64,000 nt of DNA from NCBI GenBank assembly GCA_905197685.1, contig CAJJZS010000002.1, positions 1 through 64,000 of the forward strand, in the 5' to 3' direction. The DNA comes from an uncultured Oscillospiraceae bacterium (GTDB lineage Bacteria > Bacillota > Clostridia > Oscillospirales > Ruminococcaceae). Positions within the stretch are counted from its first letter, which is position 1. The number at the start of each line of letters is the position of its first letter. Below, piece by piece: positions 43,385 through 52,700 of the stretch. The translations under genes and the position numbers were made by a program. The notes under the pieces were generated by a model, which was not told the DNA's origin, searched no databases, and saw only the letters and a program-made list of their open reading frames with translations.

Positions 43385-45115
43385 TTATCGCTCGGAGAGA
43401 TCTGTTCCGCCCCACTCTACTAAAGTGAAGCCTTTTCGTTCAAAGGAAGGTAATTTTTGCTGCGGCAGCTTTTCAAAATAACTGATATTGTTTCGATCCG
43501 CTTTACACATCAGCATCTGAACCCGAAGCACGCTATCCGGTTTCGGAGTTACTGTCAGCTTTGCCGCGTCGGTGTATTGTTCTGCCGCAAAGGTGACAAA
43601 ACTTTGTTCGTTTTCCTGCAATTTCGGCAGCCAGTAGGTAATAAAATCGTTCTGTTCCAATTGATTTAATCCCAACGCTGTCAGGCTTTTTTCCAAAAAC
43701 GCCTGTGCGTCCTTTGCCTTCACCAAAAATCCGCTGTCCTGTTTCCAGTCTACATTCGCCGTTCCTTCCCAAAACAGATAGCGGTAATTTCGTCCGTCGG
43801 CATCAATCAGCGTTCCGTCCGGTTTTGCCGTTACTGTCCAGCCTTCTTTGGGATAAAGCGGATAGGTGCTGTCGAGTTTTCCGTTAAAATCCAACTTCAC
43901 ATTTACTTTGGTTTCCTGCTCGGGATAAAGATAAATAACCGGTTTTGCCGTTTCGGGGTTCGGTTTTGTTTCCCCGCTTTCCGCAAGTTTTAACCGTTCA
44001 GAAGTAAAATTCAAAATAACCGCCGCCTCTCCGTCTTTGAGCGGATATTCTAAAATCTGCTTCATATCCGAAGAAGAAATTTTTAGCCGATTTCCCATAA
44101 TTTGTACCCGATACTCCACTCCGGAAAGGAAATGAAACCGGTATTCTGCGTCCGCTTTGCTCCAAAGTGATGTTGCTTCCTTCACTTTGCCGACCTGCGC
44201 TCCCTTTAATTCCGAGAGAAATCCTCCAAAATAACTGTTGGGCAAAGGGTAGTCCGAAATGTTTTCCGAACGCAAAGAAACGCTTGCCCGATTGATTCTG
44301 TTTTCGTTTGCAGCCGCAAGCCATGCGGAATATTTCGGATTGTTTTGATAATCCGATTGCATCAGCGCATACAGCTGCTGAACCGTTTTTGCATTGCAGA
44401 GAAAATATTCTGTTTTTTCTGCTCCCGCTGTATCGGAAGGGGTAACTGCCGCCCCCTTTTCATACAACTGATATGCATATGTTCTGTTATCAAGCGACGG
44501 ATTTGGGAACAGGCGAATTTCGGCGGCTCCGTCCAATTTTTTTCCCAAAGAGGTCGGCTGACTGACCTTTTTGGCATTTAAGCGGTTCATCAGCCGCGCA
44601 ATCTTCATCTGTTCGGTTGGTATGACTGCCCGATGTTCTTCGTTGTTGAGCAGTTTTACCTGGGTTTCCTCGGTCAGCTTGGTAAAGTAAGTGTACGGGT
44701 CTGCCTGTTCCAGACAATTTTCCAAAAAGTCAACCAGAGGTACTAAATCGGAACTTGTTCGGTAACTGCCCCGGTCGGTAAAAACAGCAAGCTCCTTTTC
44801 CTTTTGTCCCGGAAGCGCCCCTATCCAATAGTTGTATTCTTTGCCCTGACCGCGCAGGGTAACGGTAATTCCGTTATCCGACTCGGAAGTAAGTTCTTCC
44901 CGTTTCGCCCCGCACTTTTTTAAAAAATCAACCGTTTGCTTTATCGTTTCCTTATCCTCTAAAATAACTGCGCGCTCAGCATTGTTATAGATGACCTGCT
45001 GTATGCCGGTCGGAGAAAAATAATCCGATTGTCCGCTTGCCGCCGCAGTCAGAGTCGGAAAAATCAGAGCGACGATAAAAACCATAGAGAAAAATCGAAT
45101 CCACTGTTTTTTCAT
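43385..45115 (-). CDS. Secreted protein of unknown function
   Basis: A 576-residue protein with a signal peptide (about 1-26, ending AAA-S). Residues about 30-370 are mixed alpha/beta with weakly repeated segments. The C-terminal 190 residues hold a conserved module starting PVIYLYPEQETKVNVKLDF and containing YRYLFWEG, which I recognise from uncharacterised proteins across bacteria. It has no anchor, so it is probably released or wall-held. It is in its own transcript. Residues WGGTDL end the protein, consistent with an intact C-terminus. Confidence 0.8.
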   Translation of the reverse strand: MKKQWIRFFSMVFIVALIFPTLTAAASGQSDYFSPTGIQQVIYNNAERAVILEDKETIKQTVDFLKKCGAKREELTSESDNGITVTLRGQGKEYNYWIGALPGQKEKELAVFTDRGSYRTSSDLVPLVDFLENCLEQADPYTYFTKLTEETQVKLLNNEEHRAVIPTEQMKIARLMNRLNAKKVSQPTSLGKKLDGAAEIRLFPNPSLDNRTYAYQLYEKGAAVTPSDTAGAEKTEYFLCNAKTVQQLYALMQSDYQNNPKYSAWLAAANENRINRASVSLRSENISDYPLPNSYFGGFLSELKGAQVGKVKEATSLWSKADAEYRFHFLSGVEYRVQIMGNRLKISSSDMKQILEYPLKDGEAAVILNFTSERLKLAESGETKPNPETAKPVIYLYPEQETKVNVKLDFNGKLDSTYPLYPKEGWTVTAKPDGTLIDADGRNYRYLFWEGTANVDWKQDSGFLVKAKDAQAFLEKSLTALGLNQLEQNDFITYWLPKLQENEQSFVTFAAEQYTDAAKLTVTPKPDSVLRVQMLMCKADRNNISYFEKLPQQKLPSFERKGFTLVEWGGTDLSER

Positions 45116-45194
45116 GCAATAACCTCCGTTTTTGTTTTTATTTCCTTTTCTCTTTTATCAATTTCTGTCACAAAAAGAAAAGCTTTCTGACTTC

Positions 45195-45223
45195 ATCATA
45201 CCACTTGAAACGGTTTTTGTCAG
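45195..45223 (-). promoter_or_regulatory. Promoter of the secreted-protein gene
   Basis: CTGACA (45218-45223) and TATGAT (45195-45200) on the minus strand, 17-base spacer, extended -10 TGG. Confidence 0.6.
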
Positions 45224-45283
45224 CAGGCTTTTCCACTTTTCGTAGGTTATTACAAATATAAAGTCGTTTTTTGTCGGAGCTGC

Positions 45284-46645
45284 CTAATCATCCTGCGTTA
45301 CCCGCTCAAATTCTGCGCGCACCAACTCCAAATTATCGTCGCCGATTAAAGTATAATGGCGGATTACTCCGTCATTTCCCTGAATCAGCAAACTTCCTTT
45401 ATTGATATCCACGCTGATTCCCGTACCGTTTTCAAATGCAATCTCCGCATGATATTCGGGGCGTTTAAACATCGCTCCTTCTTCCCTCATACTTCCCTTT
45501 TTTACATGAAGCTGCTGGAGGAAGCCAAACAAAGTCTGTGCATGGTCACGAATCAGTCCTGCCTTTGTCTTGGAACTGCCGGTGGTGCTGTACACCTCCA
45601 TACCGGACAGCGCGCCGAAATCCATCATCGAAAGCTGCGCGGGCTGCGCCGAATACTGCGAACAAATCTGTTCCACAGTCTGATAAAATGTATTCAGACT
45701 GTTTGCTTCACAAACATAAAATTCCTTGTTTTTTTCGGAACGGTATGCTAAAATACCGTTTTCATAAAATTCCAGGGTAAACAGGGTGCTGGTATCATCT
45801 GTCAAATTGATAATGTTGGTTCCGTTATACTCCACTCCCGGATTTACATTTCCGCTGTATGTCTCCACTACCTTTAGATTACCCAGCGCTGCCTGAAGCG
45901 AGGAACTGCTCTGCGCAATATTCTGCACCTCCATGGTAAAGGGGTTTGCAGCCAAAACACGGCTTGCCTGCGCAAATTCCTCCTGCGCAATTTTGGGCGC
46001 TTTTGCTTTTTGATCTTCCTCTTCCCAGGATTTCAGCAAAGCCTTTATCTTTTCTGTCGAAGCGGTGGATTCATAAGTTTTGGAACCGTCCGACAGGGTG
46101 GTTTTGCTGCCGGAAAGGGCAGATTCATATAAGCGGCAGCTTACTGCCGTTCCGTCCGCCATGCTTAAATTCAAAGAAGCCTGCCAGCTTGCGTCCTGAA
46201 CCCCAACCGACTGCTGAACCGCCGTCAGCTTTAATGCCTCCAGTTCTTTGAGCAGAGCGCTCAGTTTTTCTGAATCTTCCGTTTTCATCTGATAGCTGCT
46301 TTCTTCCTGCAAGGTAATTTCCGCGCTTTTTATTGCAGAAGCAGGAACAAACAGCTCTTCTTTTTCTTCCTGTTCCTTATCTTTGTCCTGCTCGTTCGGC
46401 TTTTTATCTTCCGAATTGCCGTCCTCTTTGTTTTCTTCTTTGTTTGGGTTTTCCTGTTCTTCGCTTTCCGGCTCATCGGTCCGCGGTTCTTCCTCGTCGC
46501 TTTCCTGCTGCTGAGAAATCGGGGGCGACTCGTTGTCTTTTCCAAAATCTATCTCTAAGACAAACCGCGCAAAAAATGCCGTAAAAAGAATCAATACCAG
46601 AAAAACAACCAACATGGTAATCAAAGCAATTTTCTTTGAATTCAT
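45284..46645 (-). CDS. Membrane-anchored protein with acidic linker, unknown function
   Basis: A 453-residue protein. One membrane helix (about 6-28) is followed by a strongly charged Glu/Asp/Lys/Asn linker (about 36-98) and two alpha/beta domains (about 100-210 and 240-450). It could be an extracytoplasmic sensor or wall-linked factor; no family was recognised. It may share fold elements with the neighbouring secreted protein, since both have segments of the form strand, charged turn, then helix. Upstream, tandem TTGACA boxes lie at about 46712-46724 on the minus strand. Confidence 0.75.
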   Translation of the reverse strand: MNSKKIALITMLVVFLVLILFTAFFARFVLEIDFGKDNESPPISQQQESDEEEPRTDEPESEEQENPNKEENKEDGNSEDKKPNEQDKDKEQEEKEELFVPASAIKSAEITLQEESSYQMKTEDSEKLSALLKELEALKLTAVQQSVGVQDASWQASLNLSMADGTAVSCRLYESALSGSKTTLSDGSKTYESTASTEKIKALLKSWEEEDQKAKAPKIAQEEFAQASRVLAANPFTMEVQNIAQSSSSLQAALGNLKVVETYSGNVNPGVEYNGTNIINLTDDTSTLFTLEFYENGILAYRSEKNKEFYVCEANSLNTFYQTVEQICSQYSAQPAQLSMMDFGALSGMEVYSTTGSSKTKAGLIRDHAQTLFGFLQQLHVKKGSMREEGAMFKRPEYHAEIAFENGTGISVDINKGSLLIQGNDGVIRHYTLIGDDNLELVRAEFERVTQDD

Positions 46646-46868
46646 ATGATTTCCTCCTAATCTTTATCCGCATCGAAAATAATGCTTATATTAAAGGTAC
46701 TATATCTTTTGTCAAGTGTCAATCTCTTTTTCTCTCTTTTTCTTTTTCCTCTGTTTTAAGAGTGTCTTTTTTTCTCAAAAAAACTGCATCTTTTTCCCTT
46801 TTTTTATTTTTTTTTAATTTTTTCTGAAAATCTTGAAGTAAGAAACCCCTTCCCTCCCGTTTATTCAG

Positions 46869-46910
46869 TGTAAGGTTTCAAACGGTCGGCGGCGCTGCCG
46901 CAAATAATAC
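46869..46910 (+). promoter_or_regulatory. Candidate ECF-sigma promoter
   Basis: TGTAAGGTTT (46869-46878) is a -35-like element seen before many clostridial ECF sigma genes, by recollection. A possible -10 region lies at about 46898-46907. No sigma-A promoter is apparent. If real, the sigma gene autoregulates. Confidence 0.4.
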
Positions 46911-46937
46911 AACAAGAAAGGCGGGTGAATACTTTGC

Positions 46938-47477
46938 ATGACACAACGGGAATTTAGTCAATTTGTAACTCAATATGAAAAGCTGGTATTCACTATCTGC
47001 TATCAATTTGTAAAGGATTACCACGAAGCGCAAAATCTTTCGCAGGAAACCTTTCTTTCCGCTTACCGGCACATCGACAGCTATCAGGGTGACAACTACA
47101 AGCCATGGATTGCGCGAATTGCCGCCAACAAGGCAAAGGATTACCTCAGCAGCGCATATTCGCGGCGGGTAATGCTTGCGGCAAGCGAAGAAAATTCGGT
47201 GGAAGATATGGCTTCGGTAAAACAGGCGGACAGCTCCCAGCAACCGGACGAACTGTACATTTCTCAGGAAAGCTCCGGACAGATTGAGGAGATGATTCGC
47301 TCGATGAAAGAGCCTTACCGCCAGGTGTGTATCCTGAAATTTTTAGAGGATAAGGACACCCCCGAAATTGCCGCCCTGTTGGGCAGACCGAAAAAAACGG
47401 TAGAAACACAGCTTTACCGTGCGCGAACCATGCTGCAAAAACAAATAAAGGAGGTATACGGCTATGAAAAGAAATGA
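46938..47477 (+). CDS. ECF-subfamily RNA polymerase sigma factor
   Basis: A 179-residue sigma-70 factor with region 2 (about 5-75, HEAQNLSQETFLSAYRH) and region 4 (about 120-172, MKEPYRQVCILKFLEDKDTPEIAALLG plus a helix-turn-helix). It lacks region 3, as ECF factors do. It is followed by an overlapping anti-sigma gene, so its activity is probably held by that protein. The ribosome site is a distant GGCGGGTG. Confidence 0.92.
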   Translation: MTQREFSQFVTQYEKLVFTICYQFVKDYHEAQNLSQETFLSAYRHIDSYQGDNYKPWIARIAANKAKDYLSSAYSRRVMLAASEENSVEDMASVKQADSSQQPDELYISQESSGQIEEMIRSMKEPYRQVCILKFLEDKDTPEIAALLGRPKKTVETQLYRARTMLQKQIKEVYGYEKK

Positions 47478-48036
47478 CGCTTGTTCCGGCGAAGAACTGT
47501 TTTCTCCTGACGGACATCTGACAGACACCGCGTTCGAGCTTTTAATCAGTGAAAAGCTCGACCCTTTGCAAAGTCTGGAGGTCTCGGAACATCTTTCCTT
47601 CTGCGACCGCTGTCTGGAACGCTATACCGCTGTTTTAAGCGGCGAGATTCCTTTACAATCTCAAAAGCAAGGCGTTGAAAATCCGGGCAGCAGTCCTCCC
47701 AAAGAGAATGATGTGATTCACTTAATTGAACCGCCCCCATCTTTGCTGTTTCATGTCATGAAGCAGATTCAAACCAAAAACCGTGTGTTCTATTTTCAGA
47801 AAATCACATCGGCTGCGGTAGCCGCTTCATTGGCTTTGGTCTTTTGGTCAAGCGGCGTTTTTTCCGCAAACCGTTTCTTTGGAAATGCCGACCGCTTTTT
47901 ATACGGGATTCAGGTATCTTCCCAAACTTTGATGGAACGCACCAACGAAATCTCGGAAAACATCAACGAGTTTTTTAATGATTTTCAAAGCGGCTTGATG
48001 CAGCGCCGTTTTTCTTTTCAGGAAAAAGAGAACTGA
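47464..48036 (+). CDS. Zinc-finger anti-sigma factor
   Basis: A 190-residue protein. The anti-sigma zinc motif H-x3-C-x2-C is at His43, Cys47, Cys50 (HLSFCDRC). One membrane helix lies at about 115-137, and the C-terminal part is outside. It starts 14 bases inside the sigma gene. Typical partner that holds the ECF sigma at the membrane until an envelope signal appears. Confidence 0.87.
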   Translation: MKRNDACSGEELFSPDGHLTDTAFELLISEKLDPLQSLEVSEHLSFCDRCLERYTAVLSGEIPLQSQKQGVENPGSSPPKENDVIHLIEPPPSLLFHVMKQIQTKNRVFYFQKITSAAVAASLALVFWSSGVFSANRFFGNADRFLYGIQVSSQTLMERTNEISENINEFFNDFQSGLMQRRFSFQEKEN

Positions 48037-48060
48037 TTTTTGTGATAAGAAAAACCGATA

Positions 48061-48168
48061 TTTTCTTTATGGATGAATTTGTTTTTGAAAAGAGTTTTCT
48101 TTATGGATGGATCGAATAAAAAATATTGGAAGAACTTAGGTTCTTCCAACCTCCCAAAATTTTGGGAG
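48061..48168 (+). repeat. 15-bp direct repeat and two tandem hairpins
   Basis: TTTTCTTTATGGATG occurs exactly at 48061-48075 and 48095-48109, a 34-bp period. Two hairpins follow: TTGGAAGAAC/GTTCTTCCAA (48126-48149) and the perfect palindrome CTCCCAAAATTTTGGGAG (48151-48168). Neither has a T run, so they look like mRNA structures or protein sites rather than terminators. They lie between the anti-sigma and the membrane-protein gene. Confidence 0.55.
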
Positions 48169-48192
48169 AATCTTTAAAAAGGAGTTTTTGTT

Positions 48193-48735
48193 ATGAGAAA
48201 AAGTAAGATTCTCACCTTTCTGTTCGCCCTCTTTCCCGGAGCCGGGCAGATGTATTTAGGTTATATGAAGCGCGGCGTATCGTTGATGACCGCTTTCTTC
48301 CTGGTTTTTGCTCTGATGGGATTTTTGGGAATGAGCTTTCTGGCTTTCTTCCTTCCCGTCATCTGGTTTTACGCTTTCTTTGATACCTTAAACCTTCGTT
48401 CGATGAGCTACGAATACCTTCCGCACGATGACTTTTTGTTCCATCTGGACTCTTCTCTGGGAATCAATGTAGTCAACTTCTTCCGGCGCAGACACCTTCT
48501 CAGCGGCATTTTGCTGATTGCTGTGGGGCTTTATATCTTGCTTCACACCTTTGTGCTTCCATTCCTTTATTGGACGCTCGGTATCGACCTGTACCCGCTC
48601 TTTGACAATCTGCCCACTCTGCTGTTGGCGTTTGTCATCATTCTGCTGGGTATTCGTCTGGTAAAGGGCAGCATCCATACCAAAGCGATTCAAGACGATT
48701 ATCAGGAGTATTCCTCCTCACAAGACCACGAATAA
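48193..48735 (+). CDS. TM2-like multi-spanning membrane protein
   Basis: A 180-residue membrane protein. The start FALFPGAGQMYLGYMKRGVSLM matches the TM2 pattern of a Gly-rich hairpin between helices. In all about five membrane segments are seen. Function unknown. It is downstream of the sigma/anti-sigma pair with a hairpin-rich leader. Confidence 0.78.
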   Translation: MRKSKILTFLFALFPGAGQMYLGYMKRGVSLMTAFFLVFALMGFLGMSFLAFFLPVIWFYAFFDTLNLRSMSYEYLPHDDFLFHLDSSLGINVVNFFRRRHLLSGILLIAVGLYILLHTFVLPFLYWTLGIDLYPLFDNLPTLLLAFVIILLGIRLVKGSIHTKAIQDDYQEYSSSQDHE

Positions 48736-48837
48736 TTACTTTTCCTCTTTAAAGCTGTGCCTTTTCCAAAATACAAGGGCGCAGCTTTAAAGTCAAGGAA
48801 CCAAAGGCAATTTTTTTTAAAAAGGAGGTTTCTTTTT

Positions 48838-49689
48838 ATGTGTAACCAGAATATTATTTCCGATAATTCAAACAATAATGAATATAATAACCGAAATCAA
48901 GCAACGACTTCCAATCCCAACCCGTCGCAGGGGCAAAAAAAGACAGAGCAATCCGCCCCGTCAAAGACCGTTCCCTGCCGTAGAATCGGCACAATGACAT
49001 TAGGGTTTACCCTGATTTTGCTCGGCATCGTTTTGATTGTCTACCTGTTTCATCCGTTTAACCTGTCCTTTTTGATGAAGTTTTCTCCGGTTTTGCTGAT
49101 TGTTTTAGGCGCAGAAATTTTGTGGCAGTATTTTTATCGCAACGGTCAAACGCTGCGATATGATTTTTGGGGAACGCTGTTCTGTATCTTTCTCATCTTT
49201 TTTTCGGTCGGATTATCCTGCCTTTACCCCTTTATTCACTTTGCTCCTCTCAGTTGGGAAACTCAGCAAAAGTTGGAACAGCAAATTTATGATGAAATTT
49301 ATCCCGTTATTCCGCAAAGCTCGCCTGTCACCTTTTTGGAGGTTGAGGTTGATTTAAACAGTATATCCTCTTACACACAACAAGCTGAACCGAAAAAATT
49401 AAATCCTGCCGACCATGTTTCTCTGTTTTTCCGCTTATCCTCCCAACAGGATATTCCTTCCTTTGCCAAAAACGTGCGCGGCGTTTTAGATTATCTTTCC
49501 CCGTTAGAATACGATAATCTTTCCGTTTTTATCTCCGCTCCACATCCCGGAGGAGAATATGAAATTTCATTGAATGACCGCTTCCGCCAACGCTTATCCG
49601 CGCAGCAGATGGAAGAGCTGATTGCAGATATTCCGAATATCGAATCAGATGTTTCGGAAGAAGTTTCCTACGAAAAAGAATATGCTTAA
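48838..49689 (+). CDS. LiaF/DUF5668-like membrane protein
   Basis: A 283-residue protein. An Asn/Gln-rich N-terminus (1-45) precedes three membrane helices (about 48-130; GFTLILLGIVLIVYLFHPF, then FSPVLLIVLGAEILW) as in the LiaI/LiaF/DUF5668 group. A soluble C-terminal domain follows. Such proteins respond to envelope stress. The start at 48838 follows AAAGGAGG; a frame upstream to 48757 is ignored. Last gene of the cluster before the terminator. Confidence 0.8.
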   Translation: MCNQNIISDNSNNNEYNNRNQATTSNPNPSQGQKKTEQSAPSKTVPCRRIGTMTLGFTLILLGIVLIVYLFHPFNLSFLMKFSPVLLIVLGAEILWQYFYRNGQTLRYDFWGTLFCIFLIFFSVGLSCLYPFIHFAPLSWETQQKLEQQIYDEIYPVIPQSSPVTFLEVEVDLNSISSYTQQAEPKKLNPADHVSLFFRLSSQQDIPSFAKNVRGVLDYLSPLEYDNLSVFISAPHPGGEYEISLNDRFRQRLSAQQMEELIADIPNIESDVSEEVSYEKEYA

Positions 49690-49690
49690 C

Positions 49691-49721
49691 AAAAAAGCTC
49701 CGATTTTTATCGGAGCTTTTT
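49691..49721. terminator. Bidirectional terminator
   Basis: AAAAAAGCTCCGAT (49691-49704) pairs with ATCGGAGCTTTTT (49709-49721). Lies between convergent operons. Confidence 0.92.
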
Positions 49722-49744
49722 CCATCAAACATATCGGTTGTTGC

Positions 49745-52700
49745 TTAGAACAAGGTCATCTGGCTGGATTCCGGCAAGTCACCCAACGCGCCGCACTCTT
49801 TGAGCGTTTCAATCACTGTTTTAGAAACGCCCGAACGGGAAACAATCTCGTCCATTGAGATAAATTCTCCCTTTTGCGCCGCCTCATACAGGCTGTTTGC
49901 CGCAGCGTCGCCGACACCCTTTAAGGAACAGAACGGCAGACGGATTTTTCCGTCCTCAATCTGATATTTGGTTGCATGAGAACGGTAGAGGTCAATCGGT
50001 AAAAACTCAATTCCGCGGCACAAAGCCTCCAGAGCAATATGTAAACACTCTGCTGTCTTTTTCTCTTTGTCGGTTGCGTCCATTCCTTTTGAACGCAGCT
50101 CCTTCATTCTCAGCTTTACCATTTCCTTGCCCTGAATAACCGTCGCTGCGTCAAAATCTTCACCGCGAACGGTAAAATGCGCCGCATAAAAAGCAAGCGG
50201 ATAATGCACCTTGTACCAGCACAAACGAATTGCCGCGATAACATACGCCGCTGCGTGCGCCTTCGGGAACATATATTTAATCTTAAAGCAGGAATCAATG
50301 TACCACTGCGGCACGTCATGTTCCTTCATCGCCTTCACATGTTCCTCGGTCAGCAGCTTATGCGCTTTACCTTTTCGCACAATTTCCATAATCTTAAAGG
50401 ACATCGACGGGTCCAATCCGTGATAAATCAGATACAACATAATGCTGTCACGGGTTCCGATTACCTCACTGATGGTGCAGGTTCCGCTTTTAATCAAATC
50501 CTGCGCATTTCCCAACCATACATCGGTTCCGTGGGACAAACCGGAAATCTGAAGCAGATCGGAAAAGTTTTTTGGTTTACAATCCAACAACATCTGGCGA
50601 ACAAACGGCGTTCCCATCTCGGGAATGGCAAGCGTTCCCGTTTCACATTCGATTTCCTCTGCGGTGACACCCAACACCTCCGGTGAAGTAAACAGCTTGT
50701 AAATCAGCTCGTCCGAGGTATCCGCGTCCCCAACCTTTGTCCCTGTCAAATCCTCCATGTACTTGTACAGGGTCGGCACATCGTGTCCGAGAATATCCAA
50801 TTTTAAGATGGTATCATGCAGCGAGTTAAAGTCGAAATGGGTGGTGATAATATCCGAGTTTACATCATCTGCCGGATGCTGAATCGGGGTAAAATCAAAC
50901 ACCTCATAATCGTTTGGTACAACAACCATGCCGCCTGGGTGCTGTCCGGTAGAGCGTTTGACACCGGTACATCCTTTGGACAGACGGTTTTCTTCCGCCT
51001 TATGCAGCGTTTTTCCCCGCTCGGAAAGGTAATTTTTTACATAACCGTAAGCAGTTTTATCTGCCAGCGCGCCGGTTGTTCCCGCTTTAAAGACGTGTCC
51101 TTCGCCAAACAGTTCTTCGGTGTATTTATGCGCCTTTGACTGATATTCTCCCGAAAAGTTTAAGTCAATATCCGGCGATTTATCTCCGTGGAATCCTAAG
51201 AAAGTTTCAAACGGAATATCGTGTCCGTCCCGCAGATACGGCGTTCCGCAACATTCACAATTCTTCGGAGGCAGGTCAAATCCCGAACCGACCGAACCGT
51301 CAGTGAAGAAAATGCTGTGGTTACACTTTGGACAACGGTAATGCGGCGGCAAAGGATTTACCTCCGAAATACCCGCCATAATTGCAACGAAAGAGGAGCC
51401 GACTGAGCCTCTTGAACCGACCAAATATCCGTCCGACTCCGATTTGGAAACCAGCTTTTGCGCAATCACATACAATACCGCAAAGCCATGCGAAATAATG
51501 GAGTCCAGCTCTTTGCTCAGACGATTGGAAACAACATCGGGGATTTTCCCTTCAAATTCATACCAGTCCTTTGCTCGCTGCCATGTTCTTTGCCGCAGGT
51601 CTTCTTCTGCTCCGTCGATGGTAGGGGTATAGGTTCCGTTCGGGAAGGGGCGAACCTCCTCAATCATATCCGCAATCAGATTGGTATTGGTGACAACAAT
51701 TTCATACGCCTTTTCTTTGGGAAGATAGGAAAATTCGTCCAGCATCTCCTGCGTTGTGTGAAGATAAAGCGGCGGCTGATTGTCCGCATCTTTAAATCCC
51801 TGTCCTGCCATCAAAATTGCGCGGAAAATTGCGTCCTCTTTTCTCATAAAATGAACGTCACCCGTTGCAACAACCGGAATCCCCAGTTTATCACCCAATT
51901 TAATGACTGTTTTATTAAACTCCTGAAGCTCTCCGACCGTTTTTACCGTGCCGTTGCGCATCATAAAATCATTGTTGCCAATCGGCTGTACTTCAAGATA
52001 ATCATAAAAGCTTGCCATGCGGCACAGTTCGTTCCAGCTTTTTCCGGCAACGATTGCGCGGAATAATTCTCCCGCCTCACACGCACTGCCCACAATCAGA
52101 CCTTCCCGGTGCTTAATCAGCTCGCTTTTGGGAATCAGCGGACGCTTTTTAAAATATTTTAAATGGGACATTGAAACCAGCTGATACAAATTTTTCAGCC
52201 CCATCTGATTTTTAACCAACAAAATCAGATGATAATATTTCAGCTGTCTGGGGTCTGCCGTAACCAGAGCGGTGTTAATCTTTTCAATCGAATTGATTCG
52301 GTAATCCCGCTTCATGTCCTGCATCATACGGATAAAAATCTTTGCCAGAACTGCCGCATCGTCGCAGGCGCGGTGATGATTAAATTCCCCTACCTTTAAA
52401 TGTTCCGCTACGGTGTCCAGTTTATGATTCTTTAAATCCTTATAAAGGGAACGGGAAATGGTTACGGTATCAATGTAAGTATTTTTAAAATGTTTTTTCT
52501 GACGGGCAAAAGCCGCGCTCATAAACGAACAGTCAAAATCTGCATTGTGCGCAACCAAAACAGCATCTTTCGGGCAAAATTCTTCCCACATTTTCAGCGC
52601 TTCCGCCTCGCTTGGAGCATCCTTTACCATCGCGTCGGTAATTCCCGTCAAAGAGGTAATCTTTTCGGGAATGTGGCGTTCGGGGTTTACAAAGGTGTTG

